NCBI RefSeq assembly: GCF_023213175.1
Contig: NZ_CP093312.1
Coordinates: 806,001 to 870,000 of the forward strand
Direction of reading: 5' to 3'
DNA: 64,000 nt
Source of the DNA: Sulfurovum sp. XGS-02
GTDB lineage: Bacteria; Campylobacterota; Campylobacteria; Campylobacterales; Sulfurovaceae
Shown: positions 1 to 8,868 of the stretch, piece by piece
Layout of the letters: every line of letters starts with the position of its first letter
How positions within the stretch are numbered: the stretch's first letter is position 1
Program-made: the position numbers and the translations under genes
Notes under the pieces: generated by a model
Databases searched by the model: none
The model's input: the letters and a program-made list of their open reading frames with translations, nothing else
What the model was told of the DNA's origin: nothing

Positions 1-438
1 TATTGTGCATGGAAAACGCAAAGAGAGGGTGTGACCTACCGTCTTCCTACCGAAGCTGAATGGGAATATGCCTGTCGGGCCGGAAGTACCGGTAAGTTTT
101 GTTTTGGGGATGATGAGGGTGAATTTGGTGCGTATGCCTGGTATGCGAACAACGCTGAAGGTGTGACCCATAATGTCGGTACCAAAAGACCCAATGCATG
201 GGGATTGTACGATATGCACGGAAATGTATGGGAGTGGTGTGCAGACTGGTACAGTGAAACCTATGACAATACACCTACGGACGGATCAGCCTATAAAGTA
301 CCCAATGAGAAGGGTAGAGTCCTGCGTGGAGGTTCCTGGAACGGGAGTGCTGAGAACAGCCGCTGTGCTTCACGTATCAATCTGGGTTCCGGCGGTCGCA
401 ACTATTTTATAGGATTTCGTGTACTGATAGAACTATAG
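1..438 (+). CDS. Formylglycine-generating-enzyme (SUMF1/FGE) domain protein, 5' end missing
   Basis: The reading frame is open from the first base, so this is the C-terminal 145 residues of a longer protein. Family landmarks are RLPTEAEWEYACRAG near the start of the visible part, then WGLYDMHGNVWEW, RGGSWNG, SRCASR and a closing GFRV. These match the FGE-sulfatase/SUMF1 fold. In true formylglycine-generating enzymes a pair of active-site cysteines lies between the GGS motif and the RCA(A)R motif. Here that segment (GGSWNGSAENSRCASR) has only the SRC cysteine, so this is more likely a non-catalytic FGE-like or ligand-binding protein than a sulfatase activator. The internal GTG at base 31 is not the real start, because homology continues upstream of it. 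The N-terminus, and any signal peptide or fused domain, lies outside the window. Confidence 0.85.
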   Translation, partial: YCAWKTQREGVTYRLPTEAEWEYACRAGSTGKFCFGDDEGEFGAYAWYANNAEGVTHNVGTKRPNAWGLYDMHGNVWEWCADWYSETYDNTPTDGSAYKVPNEKGRVLRGGSWNGSAENSRCASRINLGSGGRNYFIGFRVLIEL

Positions 439-516
439 TTTCGTTCTCTAATGCAACAATAATCAAATAATAAGAGTAAAATTATATTAATTAACAAATG
501 GTTAACATACATCCGT

Positions 517-522
517 TATAAT
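517..522 (+). promoter_or_regulatory. Putative -10 box for ccsBA
   Basis: A perfect TATAAT lies 33 bases upstream of the ccsBA start. There is no convincing -35 box at standard spacing, which is common in Campylobacterota. An AGGGG ribosome-binding site follows at 541-545, nine bases before the ATG. Confidence 0.45.
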
Positions 523-554
523 CCTTTTACTTAATTGACAAGGGGATATGAGAG

Positions 555-3500
555 ATGAAGTATATTTTTTCCATGAAGATGGCTGTGTTTGTGTTGTTTG
601 CTTTTGGTGCGCTGATCGGTATAGCAACATTTATTGAAAATGATTACGGCACGCAAACGGCTAAGGCGCTGATCTATAAAACGCAATGGTTCGAAGTCTT
701 CTTGGGCTATTTTATTGCTATCCTCATCTACAATATCATCAAATACAAAAGTTATAAAACAAAACCCGCTGTTTTTCTTTTTCACTTCTCTTTCCTCGTG
801 ATTGCACTGGGTGCAGTTGTCACACGTTACATAGGTTATGAAGGTATCATGCATATACGTGAAGGCGAATCAAGCCATACTATGGTTTCAGATGCAAAGG
901 TTCTGCAGCTTCATGCCACAGAGGGTAAGAAGAGCGCTACACTTGAAAAAGAGCTTTACTTCTCGACGATGACCGAGAATAGTGTAAACCAGAGTCTCAT
1001 GGTCGGAGATAAAGAAGTAAAAGTTGAACTGCTCAAGTATTTACCGACAGCACAGGAAAAAGCGGTGCCGTCTGAAAAAGGGAAAAAGCTTTTAGAACTG
1101 AAGATCTCAACAGGCCAAAAAGGTGAGATCTACTATATCGCCAAAGGCGAGAGAAAAGATTTCGGCGGTTTTTATCTGGGGTATGATATCGAGCCAACAA
1201 CCGATAAACCAACATTCCTTATCAAGGAAGATGGTGCAGGATATAAAGTTGAGTTCCCGTTTACACTCCAAACACTCAATATGAACGATAGAAGTTCAGG
1301 TGAATTAAAAGCAGGTGAAAATGAGTTCAAGAACAGAATGCTCTACCGATTTGGATCTAATGCGATAGTTTTAAAAGATGTACATGAAAAAGCGATCGTA
1401 AAGTTGGAGTCTCATGATCTTAAAACACAAAAAGGTCAGGCAGAGTATATGCAATGGAAAGTCAGTGTCGGAGATGACAGCAAGATCATTACCACACGCC
1501 CATATCAAGGAAAAATGGGAAAAATAAAGCAGATGGATCTCAATGGTGTACATATCGATATGCGTGTTGGAGCAAAATTGATCGACTTGCCGTTCTCTAT
1601 CAAGCTGGAGAACTTCGATCTAGAACGTTATCCGGGTTCTATGACGCCTGCATCATATTCAAGTGACGTCGTACTGATCGACAAAGAACAAAATATCAAT
1701 ATGCCCTATAAGATCTATATGAACCACGTGCTTGACCATAGAAACTACCGCTTCTTCCAGTCCTCCTATGACCAGGATGAAAAAGGTACCGTACTTTCGG
1801 TGAACCATGACCCAGGAACTCTGCCTACCTATATCGGATATATCTTACTCACGATCGGAATGATATGGTCACTCTTTACACCTAGCGGAAGATTTCAAAA
1901 GCTTCTTAAGGGAGCAAGAAAACTACAGACATCTGCAGCAGCAGTAGCTTTTGTGGCACTGTTGGCACTGAACCCGCAACAGCTGAATGCCGCATCACCG
2001 ACCATTGATGATGAGGTATTAAAAGCGATGAAGTCTTATGATATCGATCATGCAAAGAACTTTGGAAAAATTGCAGTACAGGACCACCAGGGACGTATGA
2101 AACCTATGGATACGGTCGCCCATGATGTGATCGCAAAGATCACAGGAAGGTCAGTGCTTTTTGATCTTGAACCTACACAAATGCTGCTGGGTATGATCAT
2201 GCAGCCGGATCTATACCAAAATGTGCCGATGATCAAGATCGGGCACAAAAAGATCGCGGTAACACTCGGGCTTCCTGAAGATACAAAATATGCAAGATTT
2301 ACAGATTTCTTCTCAGAGGATGATAACAGTTATAAGATCTTTTCCGCAGTCACGGAAGCCAGTCAAAAGAAGCCACTGGAAAAATCACAATATGATAAAG
2401 AACTCATCAAGATAGATGAAAGGGTCAATGTTGCCTTTATGGCATATCAGGGCTCACTTTTACGTATTTTCCCAAAACCAAACGATGCCAACAATAAATG
2501 GATGGCACCTCTGGATGCGATCAAGGCATTTCCTAAAGAGCAGGCTGATGCCGTGAGAATGAGTATCGCCGCCTATTTCCAAATGGTAGCACAGGGACTC
2601 AAAACAGGTGATTGGTCAAGAGCTGATCTTGCACTGACAGGGATACGCAAGTATCAGGAAAAATACGGATCTGAAGTGATACCAAGTAAAACGCATATTG
2701 ATATGGAGATCAAATACAATAAATTCGGTCTTTTTGGTAAACTTGTACCACTTTATCTTTTACTGGGTATCGTACTTCTGATCTTTGCATTCATCAATGT
2801 ACTTAAACCTGCATTCTCTATGAAATGGATCATGCGCGCAGCCTTGGCGATTCTTATCGTCGGGTTCGCCCTGCATATTGTCGGATTAGGTATCCGATGG
2901 TACATTTCAGGACATGCACCTTGGTCCAATGCCTATGAATCCATTGTATTTATCGCGGCTTCTACGGTGTTAGCAGGTATTATTCTAGCCAGACGTTCGC
3001 CGTTTGCTTTGGCCGGTACGGCTATCTTAGCAGGTGTGACCATGGGAGTAGCCCATATGAACTTCATCAACCCAGAGATCACCAATCTTGTACCGGTGCT
3101 TAAGTCCTATTGGCTCATGATACATGTTGCAACTATTATCTCGGGTGACGGTTTCTTCGGATTGGGTTCTATCTTGTCTCTTTTAGTACTGATACTCTAT
3201 ATCATGAGAGGTAAAAACGGGAATGAAAATATCGACCGTTCCATTAAAGAGTTGACAAACCTTTCTGAAATGGGACTGATCATAGGTCTTTTCCTATTGA
3301 CCATTGGTAACTTTCTTGGCGGTGTTTGGGCCAATGAGAGTTGGGGACGCTACTGGGGTTGGGATCCAAAAGAGACCTGGGCGGCAGTGACGATACTGAT
3401 CTATGCAACCGTACTGCATTTAAGATTTATCCCTGCACTGAAGTCAAACTTCATCTATAATGTAACGGCTACATGGGCATACTCTACCGTATTGATGACA

Positions 3501-3644
3501 TACTTTGGTGTAAACTATTATCTTTCAGGGTTACACTCCTATGCAGCAGGTGATCCGGTACCTATCCCTATGTGGGTCTATTATGCCGTTGCAGGATTGT
3601 TTGTATTGACAGTTCTGGCTGCAAGAAATAGAAAGTTAAGCTAA
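555..3644 (+). CDS. ccsBA: Fused cytochrome c biogenesis protein CcsBA (ResB-CcsA, system II)
   Basis: This is the system II heme exporter and cytochrome c synthase of the cytoplasmic membrane, which attaches heme to CXXCH apocytochromes. At 1029 residues it has the length of the fused CcsB-CcsA proteins typical of Campylobacterota. The N-terminal ResB half has transmembrane helices near residues 7-25, 48-66 and 76-98, a large periplasmic domain, and a fourth helix near 425-445. The C-terminal CcsA half has many helices from about residue 730. It carries the diagnostic heme-binding WWD region WGRYWGWDPKETWA near residues 930-943, plus conserved histidines in SYWLMIHVATI and SGLHSYAAGD. A long soluble linker (about 475-725) separates the halves. 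An AGGGG ribosome-binding site supports the ATG. It fits the several c-type cytochromes near 51.5-53.1 kb. Confidence 0.96.
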   Translation: MKYIFSMKMAVFVLFAFGALIGIATFIENDYGTQTAKALIYKTQWFEVFLGYFIAILIYNIIKYKSYKTKPAVFLFHFSFLVIALGAVVTRYIGYEGIMHIREGESSHTMVSDAKVLQLHATEGKKSATLEKELYFSTMTENSVNQSLMVGDKEVKVELLKYLPTAQEKAVPSEKGKKLLELKISTGQKGEIYYIAKGERKDFGGFYLGYDIEPTTDKPTFLIKEDGAGYKVEFPFTLQTLNMNDRSSGELKAGENEFKNRMLYRFGSNAIVLKDVHEKAIVKLESHDLKTQKGQAEYMQWKVSVGDDSKIITTRPYQGKMGKIKQMDLNGVHIDMRVGAKLIDLPFSIKLENFDLERYPGSMTPASYSSDVVLIDKEQNINMPYKIYMNHVLDHRNYRFFQSSYDQDEKGTVLSVNHDPGTLPTYIGYILLTIGMIWSLFTPSGRFQKLLKGARKLQTSAAAVAFVALLALNPQQLNAASPTIDDEVLKAMKSYDIDHAKNFGKIAVQDHQGRMKPMDTVAHDVIAKITGRSVLFDLEPTQMLLGMIMQPDLYQNVPMIKIGHKKIAVTLGLPEDTKYARFTDFFSEDDNSYKIFSAVTEASQKKPLEKSQYDKELIKIDERVNVAFMAYQGSLLRIFPKPNDANNKWMAPLDAIKAFPKEQADAVRMSIAAYFQMVAQGLKTGDWSRADLALTGIRKYQEKYGSEVIPSKTHIDMEIKYNKFGLFGKLVPLYLLLGIVLLIFAFINVLKPAFSMKWIMRAALAILIVGFALHIVGLGIRWYISGHAPWSNAYESIVFIAASTVLAGIILARRSPFALAGTAILAGVTMGVAHMNFINPEITNLVPVLKSYWLMIHVATIISGDGFFGLGSILSLLVLILYIMRGKNGNENIDRSIKELTNLSEMGLIIGLFLLTIGNFLGGVWANESWGRYWGWDPKETWAAVTILIYATVLHLRFIPALKSNFIYNVTATWAYSTVLMTYFGVNYYLSGLHSYAAGDPVPIPMWVYYAVAGLFVLTVLAARNRKLS

Positions 3645-3647
3645 CTT

Positions 3648-4064
3648 CTAACCATATAAGGTTACTACGATACGGCGGCTTCCGCCGTGATCTCTGTGCT
3701 CTCCCAAATAGATCCCCTGCCACGTACCAAGATTCATCCTGCCATTTGTGATAGGGATGGTCAATGCACTTCCAATCATGGAAGCTTTGATGTGTGCGGG
3801 CATATCATCCTCACCTTCGTACGTGTGTATGTAGTAGGGCTTGTCATCTGAAATATCACTATAAAAGTTCTCCATATCCTCACGTACGGTAGGGTCTGCA
3901 TTTTCATTGATACTCAGTGAAGCACTGGTATGTTTGATAAACAGATGTAAAAGGCCGGTCTCAATGGAGGGCATTGAACCTAGTGCTTTTTCTATCTCAG
4001 AGGTAATGAGATGGAAACCTCTGGACTTTGGTGATAGTGTGATTGTCTCTTGATATATAGCCAT
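3648..4064 (-). CDS. yjbQ: YjbQ family protein (UPF0047)
   Basis: The protein is 138 residues, the standard length of the YjbQ/UPF0047 family, and is a small single-domain enzyme-like protein. Recognisable family motifs are [20 protein letters not shown] (about 45-64) and the C-terminal run with [17 protein letters not shown] followed by EHRDHGG. Some members have weak thiamine-phosphate synthase activity in vitro, but the physiological role is unsettled, so I do not assign a reaction. The gene is convergent with ccsBA, with only three bases between the stops. No strong ribosome-binding site precedes the ATG, although the protein alignment begins there. Confidence 0.9.
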   Translation of the reverse strand: MAIYQETITLSPKSRGFHLITSEIEKALGSMPSIETGLLHLFIKHTSASLSINENADPTVREDMENFYSDISDDKPYYIHTYEGEDDMPAHIKASMIGSALTIPITNGRMNLGTWQGIYLGEHRDHGGSRRIVVTLYG

Positions 4065-4195
4065 AGGGAAGTATACTATATATAACGCTTTTTTTATCCT
4101 TATACTATACCATGAAAGTATTACTGATACTTTTAAGAGTTATCTCTTCAGCTTTGTATTATATTTTATGACCTTATTTCATCAAAAGGAGAAGC

Positions 4196-4255
4196 ATGTT
4201 GGAAGAGTTTAAAAGGTTTTTATGCTCATACTTTTTAATCAAGTCAATTTTCTAA
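4196..4255 (+). pseudogene. Mini-ORF of 19 codons with strong RBS; possible remnant of a gene start (mscL-like?)
   Basis: A textbook AAAAGGAG ribosome-binding site stands a few bases before an ATG that opens only 19 codons (MLEEFKRFLCSYFLIKSIF). The first eight residues resemble the start of MscL mechanosensitive channels, which often begin M-x-x-E-F-K-x-F. The similarity ends there, and nothing downstream continues an MscL frame before the convergent Sel1 gene. It could be a decayed gene start, a leader peptide or chance. The surrounding 229-base intergenic stretch (4065-4293) holds nothing else I recognise. Confidence 0.25.
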
Positions 4256-4293
4256 GTTTGTTGACGGTTTGATATGGAACGACTAAGGTACTC

Positions 4294-6420
4294 TTATCGT
4301 ATGTTCAACTTCTTTTTGAGCTTTTCTAATCTTGCTTTACCATTACGATACCCTTGCGCTACAGATTTTTCATACCAGTAAAGTGCCTTTTTATAATTGA
4401 TTCCTACTCCCAATCCATATTCATAACGTGCACCTAGCATTCCTTGAGCTACACCCAGTCCACCGATTGCAGCTTTTTCACACCACTGAAAAGCTTTTTT
4501 TTCATCTTTTGGTATCTCTTTATTTGCATAATACAATTTGCTAATTTCATAATAAGAGTATACATCGTTTTGTGCAGCGGCCTTTTTAAACCAATACAAA
4601 GCTTTATGATGATTCCTTGGAGTCCCTTTACCTTGTTGATAAAACTTTCCTACTTTATATTGTGCTAGAATATGACCTCTATTTGCAGCATTCAAATAGT
4701 GTTTTAATGCTTTTTTCTCATCTCTTTGTATTCCATTTATACCGTATTCCAGACTTCTGGCAATTTGATATTGTTCACTCGCATCAATTTGTTTCGAAGT
4801 AACGGAGTTAAAGGATCGTGAGGCCCATTTCTCATTGTATTTAGAAACTTTATTGGTATTATGTATATTTTTCAAATAAGATATTCTATTTTTTGCAGCT
4901 TTATAACCCTGCTGATAAGCTTTTTCATACCAGTGAAGTGCTTTTTTATGATCAACATGAACCCCTTTGCCATTTTGATAGATATATCCTAATGTGTATT
5001 GTGAATAGGCATCACCTTTTTTGGCATTCTCAAGAAAGAGTGTGTACCCGTTTTTAAAGTCTTTTTCTCCTTCTCCAAAGACCATGAGATATGCTGCTTG
5101 TTTTTGGGCATCCTCATCTCCATTCTTAGCAAGATCCAGATATAGTTCAAGTGCTTTTTTCTTATCTTTTTGTTTAAGATATATGTGGGCAAGCTCTATT
5201 TTGGCGTTTTTACTATTTTGTTTGGAGGCATGTGTTAACCAATAGATAGACCTATTATCATCTTTACTAGAGATAGATCCCTTATAATAGATCTCTCCAA
5301 GATGAAGTTGGGAGAAAACATCTCCATTTTTAGCTGCCCTTTCATACCACTCTAAAGCTTTTTCTTTATCCTGTTCAGCACTATAACCTCTTTCATATAT
5401 CTGTCCAAGTGCGCGCTGTGCTTCAGAATTTCCAAAATATGCGGCCAAATGGTAACGCAGAGTATCAAATCTTGTAACATCTTCTACACGCATTTTTTGA
5501 GGTTGCGTAAAGAGTGTATAGAGAGCAAAAAGCATTATAGCAGTAAGTGCTCCAATCCTGAGTTTAAAAGAAATTAAATCTGTTTTTGGATTATTTGGAG
5601 CAATAGGTTCAACCCTTTCTACAGGTTCACTAAAAATATTATTGAGCAGTGTTTTGATCTCTTGAAGTGTTTTGGGTCTATTATTAGGATCAGTGGATAC
5701 CATACTATTGATAAGCTCACATAAAAGTATCGAGTAACTGCTATTTGGAGTGAGTAGCTTGATGGAGTTTTCTGTCACAGGAATATTTTTATTTACCATA
5801 GTGTACATCAACAATCCAAGCTCATATATGATCTGGGGAGCATCATCTTTTGAATAAAGTGCAAACTCATTATATCCGGCAAGCATTACTTTAAAATCTT
5901 TCGAGATATATAGCATATCCGCTCTTATGCGACGAATCATTATTCCATTATGTTGTAATGCCAGAAGCAGTTCTGTCAAAGATGCAGCAAACCTACAAAT
6001 TTGTTCTTCTGTATATGAAGAGGTGACATTATCCTGTAAGCTCTTTTGCAGTACTTCTCTCTCAATATAGTCTGAGACAGTATATACTGTTCCGTTAGCT
6101 TCAAAAATACCGGTTACGCGCGACATATATGGATGGCTAAAGTCTTTAAGTTTACTGGCAGTCTCTGTCCATATGGCTTTACGACTATTAAAGGATTTAT
6201 TTTTTGTTGGATGTACATAAACCATAAATGTATCATCTTCTTTCATAAATCGTTTGGCAATATCTTTTGGAAAAAATTCAGTTAAAAACATATGACGGTT
6301 TAATCGCATATCTTCGATATGGTATGTAATTGTATCGGCATTGCTTGCTACTACACTTTTTATCCAATAATGCCTAATTTGTGTACCTTTTGATAATGCA
6401 TACAGATCATCACTCATCAT
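4294..6420 (-). CDS. Membrane-anchored pseudokinase with C-terminal Sel1-like repeats
   Basis: This 708-residue protein has three parts. Residues 9-275 align in pattern with bacterial Ser/Thr kinase domains of the type that carry an IKEYFP motif: LSKGTQIRHYWI, TEFFPKDIAKR, then FSHPYMSRVTGIFEANGTVY. All three catalytic signatures are altered. The lysine of the VAIK motif is Thr47, the HRD-N loop reads IRRIRADM (162-169), and DFG reads AGY (181-183). The glycine-rich loop is also lost. A single transmembrane helix lies at about 285-305. From about 320 to the end there are many Sel1-like repeats of about 36 residues (A-x-x-W-Y-E-K-A type). This places a non-catalytic, probably ligand- or partner-sensing kinase fold in the cytoplasm and a repeat scaffold across the membrane. 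It is divergent from the orphan cluster at 6.5-7.9 kb. Two adjacent ATGs (6420 and 6417) follow an AGGA. Confidence 0.8.
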   Translation of the reverse strand: MMSDDLYALSKGTQIRHYWIKSVVASNADTITYHIEDMRLNRHMFLTEFFPKDIAKRFMKEDDTFMVYVHPTKNKSFNSRKAIWTETASKLKDFSHPYMSRVTGIFEANGTVYTVSDYIEREVLQKSLQDNVTSSYTEEQICRFAASLTELLLALQHNGIMIRRIRADMLYISKDFKVMLAGYNEFALYSKDDAPQIIYELGLLMYTMVNKNIPVTENSIKLLTPNSSYSILLCELINSMVSTDPNNRPKTLQEIKTLLNNIFSEPVERVEPIAPNNPKTDLISFKLRIGALTAIMLFALYTLFTQPQKMRVEDVTRFDTLRYHLAAYFGNSEAQRALGQIYERGYSAEQDKEKALEWYERAAKNGDVFSQLHLGEIYYKGSISSKDDNRSIYWLTHASKQNSKNAKIELAHIYLKQKDKKKALELYLDLAKNGDEDAQKQAAYLMVFGEGEKDFKNGYTLFLENAKKGDAYSQYTLGYIYQNGKGVHVDHKKALHWYEKAYQQGYKAAKNRISYLKNIHNTNKVSKYNEKWASRSFNSVTSKQIDASEQYQIARSLEYGINGIQRDEKKALKHYLNAANRGHILAQYKVGKFYQQGKGTPRNHHKALYWFKKAAAQNDVYSYYEISKLYYANKEIPKDEKKAFQWCEKAAIGGLGVAQGMLGARYEYGLGVGINYKKALYWYEKSVAQGYRNGKARLEKLKKKLNIR

Positions 6421-6529
6421 ATGTCCTTGAAAAAAAAGAAGTAAATATCATTTATTTTTTTACTTTTATATATAAAAAAAAATTATTATATAGGATTAGT
6501 ATATAAGGAAGCTTAATTAAATCTTAATA

Positions 6530-6739
6530 TTGATAGAATCGAAAAACCAAAAAAAGGGAACAAATGAAAAAGATAAAGTATTAGAAAAAGAGCTTAGAAA
6601 AATATTTGTTTATCTTGCAAGTACAGGTGAAGTAGATACTACGAAATCATTTGTCAGTAATGGAATTTGTAGCAAATATCAAGGTCTATGTACTCTTGCT
6701 ATGGTTGCTGCAAGACATGAGAAGCTTGATCCGGTATAA
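6530..6739 (+). CDS. Small hypothetical protein, TTG start
   Basis: A 69-residue ORF, very Lys/Glu-rich at the N-terminus (EKDKVLEKELRK), with two cysteines in GICSKYQGLC. There is no signal peptide or membrane segment. The frame can start only at a TTG (an ATG near 6564 is out of frame), and no convincing Shine-Dalgarno precedes it, so coding status is uncertain. I favour it because it leads a co-directional run of small ORFs with short spacers (26, 29 and 39 bases) and uses similar AT-rich codons. I do not recognise the family. Confidence 0.4.
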   Translation: MIESKNQKKGTNEKDKVLEKELRKIFVYLASTGEVDTTKSFVSNGICSKYQGLCTLAMVAARHEKLDPV

Positions 6740-6765
6740 AATATAATCAAGAAAGAGAATTAGGT

Positions 6766-7113
6766 ATGGCAACACTTGGAGATCATAGCATTTATGTCGA
6801 CCTAGATGAAACAGAAAAGTATATTCCATTTTTAGATTGGGTTAGTCCTTCTTTAATATGTGTATTCGGTGCAATTTTAGTTGTTTTTGGTTTATGGTTG
6901 TATTGGACTGTTTATTGGGATCTTAGAAATGCTCCTGCTTTTCATAAAAAACTGAAAGATCTCGAGATAAAAGAGAAAAACAAAGAAGAACTTGGTTTTG
7001 GTGATCGTGTTAACTTGAAGATACCACGTATTGCAACAATTGTATCAAAGATTTCTATGATAAGTGGGCTTATTGCTATTGTAATTGGCTGCATAAGTAA
7101 AATAGTGTTTTAA
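6766..7113 (+). CDS. Hypothetical membrane protein with two transmembrane segments
   Basis: A 115-residue protein not assigned to a family. Hydrophobic helices are visible at about residues 28-50 (PSLICVFGAILVVFGLWLYW) and 92-113 (ISMISGLIAIVIGCISKIVF). They are separated by a charged cytoplasmic or periplasmic loop rich in Lys and Glu. It sits in a four-gene run of short AT-rich ORFs facing away from the pseudokinase-Sel1 gene. A G-rich stretch before the ATG is a weak ribosome-binding site. It could be a partner of the following membrane proteins, but the sequence gives no direct functional clue. Confidence 0.6.
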   Translation: MATLGDHSIYVDLDETEKYIPFLDWVSPSLICVFGAILVVFGLWLYWTVYWDLRNAPAFHKKLKDLEIKEKNKEELGFGDRVNLKIPRIATIVSKISMISGLIAIVIGCISKIVF

Positions 7114-7142
7114 TAAATGATTGATTTAAAAGGAATAATTTT

Positions 7143-7586
7143 ATGAAAGAATGTCCAAGTTGTAATGAAAAAACAGTTCCAATTAAATGGTTGCTGTTGA
7201 ACAAGTCTGAAAATACAACCAAGTACTGTTTTCAGTGTCCAAGTTGTGATGTAAAACTTCGCAAACAAAAGTTTTTTATTTTAGAATTACTTACATCAGG
7301 TGCTTTGACGGAAGGAACTTTAGTCTTATTAATGGCTATTGTAGTGAATAGGTTTTTCAATGATTTCACATATTCAGTTTTAACTTCAATATTCTTCTTT
7401 TCAATTGTACATTTTAGTATTGAATACTTTGTCCCTTTGAAAATAGCAGATAAGAGTTATTGCATTGGAGGCATGACAAGGGTTGGTGCTTTTTTTGCTT
7501 TGATCTTTATAGGACTAATTGTTCTCATGACAATATATTGTTTAGTTATTCAACCATTTATACTACATCAGTCACCATGCAGTTGA
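7143..7586 (+). CDS. Zinc-ribbon-like membrane protein, hypothetical
   Basis: A 147-residue protein. The N-terminal 35 or so residues carry two CPSC pairs (CPSC at 4-7 and CPSC near 31-34, plus one extra Cys), a likely zinc ribbon. Three hydrophobic helices follow at about 52-68, 78-95 and 117-140. An AAAAGGAAT ribosome-binding site precedes the ATG. Zinc-ribbon plus membrane-helix proteins are common but functionally diverse, so no role is assigned. It shares low GC and direction with its neighbours and probably belongs to the same small transcription unit. Confidence 0.65.
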   Translation: MKECPSCNEKTVPIKWLLLNKSENTTKYCFQCPSCDVKLRKQKFFILELLTSGALTEGTLVLLMAIVVNRFFNDFTYSVLTSIFFFSIVHFSIEYFVPLKIADKSYCIGGMTRVGAFFALIFIGLIVLMTIYCLVIQPFILHQSPCS

Positions 7587-7625
7587 TGAATAATAAAACG
7601 TAGAAAATATAGAAAAAGGAAAGCA

Positions 7626-7916
7626 GTGAGCAAAACTTTAATTATTGTTGGATTGGGAATAGCGTATCTATCGTGGATCCAAAAAAAAGAAATAGAATAT
7701 ATTGAGAAAAAAAATCACGAAAATGCAATTGGTACAGAAAGTGTAATAAACAGAAGAAACAGAGTTAAAGATAAATTATTAAATAATGAAAAACTGACAG
7801 TATCTGAATGGTGTTTTTGGTATTCCTATACGATAATGTCTTCTGCTTTGAAATATGGTTTGTATGGTGGTCTTATCTTAAGTAGTATCGGGATTATATT
7901 GTTAATTATCAAATAA
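7626..7916 (+). CDS. Hypothetical small membrane protein, GTG start
   Basis: A 96-residue protein with an N-terminal hydrophobic stretch (TLIIVGLGIAYLSWI), a basic/acidic central region, and a second hydrophobic helix at about 75-94. A purine-rich GAAAAAGGAAAGC lies just upstream of the GTG and is a good Shine-Dalgarno. It is the last member of the orphan run 6530-7916 and is convergent with the DUF3050 gene. I do not recognise the family. Confidence 0.55.
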   Translation: MSKTLIIVGLGIAYLSWIQKKEIEYIEKKNHENAIGTESVINRRNRVKDKLLNNEKLTVSEWCFWYSYTIMSSALKYGLYGGLILSSIGIILLIIK

Positions 7917-7964
7917 GAGGTAATAAAACCTTATAAAATTATCTATTCTATAAGGTTTATGGTC

Positions 7965-8756
7965 TCAGGCTGATTGCTTTTTACCTTCTTCGATCGCCAA
8001 TAATACACCATCCCAAAACTTTATTCTGGCACTGATGGCATGAAGAGCAGCTTCTTCCGCTTCTATGATCTTTGCTTTATCTCCTTCACATAACAAGTCA
8101 AGCATACGTAAAGACATGGGCCCATGATGGTCTCCATCCAGTTCTATATGACGATCTAGATAATAATGAAAGACTTCTGCTTCCTCTCGTGATATTTTCA
8201 TTTTATCCAGCAGTGCACGGAACATTTCAGGGATGATGTGTTCTCTACCCAAAGCAAAGGCTGCGGCAATAACATGAGGCTTATCACTATGAACAAAGTC
8301 AAATGTTGTTTCCATAAATGCTTTCGCAGGAGAGGGGATTTGAACAGTGTTGAGTGCACTCTCCAAAGAGTCTGATGTCACTTTGTTTATAAACGTGTTA
8401 ATGAGTGCACTGCTTCCTTTTTTTACTTCCTCCATAGCTGTTCTGTAAAGGTCAAAATGACTGGTGTAAGTGGGAGTGCCATCTTCCAGAGGAAGACCTT
8501 CATCTGACTCTTCTTCCAGTACGATGTCATTGATGAAACGCTGTACTTGTGCATCACCGTGAGGAAGCCATGGGGTGCTTGCAGGTGCGATCTGGTTTTG
8601 CAGGTATTTCACCAAGGACATAAAATCCCAAACTGAGTAGATATGATGCTGCATAAAGATGGTGAGATCATCCATATCTGTTACTGCTGCATATACTGGG
8701 TGAGTTGCAAGCTCTTTTCTGAGGCGTTTTACATTGTCAAGTGGGAAAGTTGTCAT
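7965..8756 (-). CDS. DUF3050 family protein (heme-oxygenase-like fold predicted)
   Basis: The 263-residue product has the hallmarks of DUF3050: an N-terminal LATHPVYAAV, then MQHHIYSVWDFMSLVKYLQ (about 34-52), a central DFVHSDKPHV and FALGREHIIPEMF, and a C-terminal HYYLDRHIELDGDHHGP. The alpha-helical pattern with spaced His and Glu residues is typical of the heme-oxygenase/TenA-like superfamily, so a metal-binding oxygenase role is possible but not established. It is transcribed alone, with about 110 bases to the next gene on either strand. The ATG agrees with where family members begin. Confidence 0.85.
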   Translation of the reverse strand: MTTFPLDNVKRLRKELATHPVYAAVTDMDDLTIFMQHHIYSVWDFMSLVKYLQNQIAPASTPWLPHGDAQVQRFINDIVLEEESDEGLPLEDGTPTYTSHFDLYRTAMEEVKKGSSALINTFINKVTSDSLESALNTVQIPSPAKAFMETTFDFVHSDKPHVIAAAFALGREHIIPEMFRALLDKMKISREEAEVFHYYLDRHIELDGDHHGPMSLRMLDLLCEGDKAKIIEAEEAALHAISARIKFWDGVLLAIEEGKKQSA

Positions 8757-8868
8757 AGGGTATACTCTTTATTTTTTTAAAATAGTCTAACTAAAATAGT
8801 TAAATGATGCTAGTTTTGTCCCAAAGTAACAGTATATATGAAGCATATGCTACTTTAAGACCCGAAAA

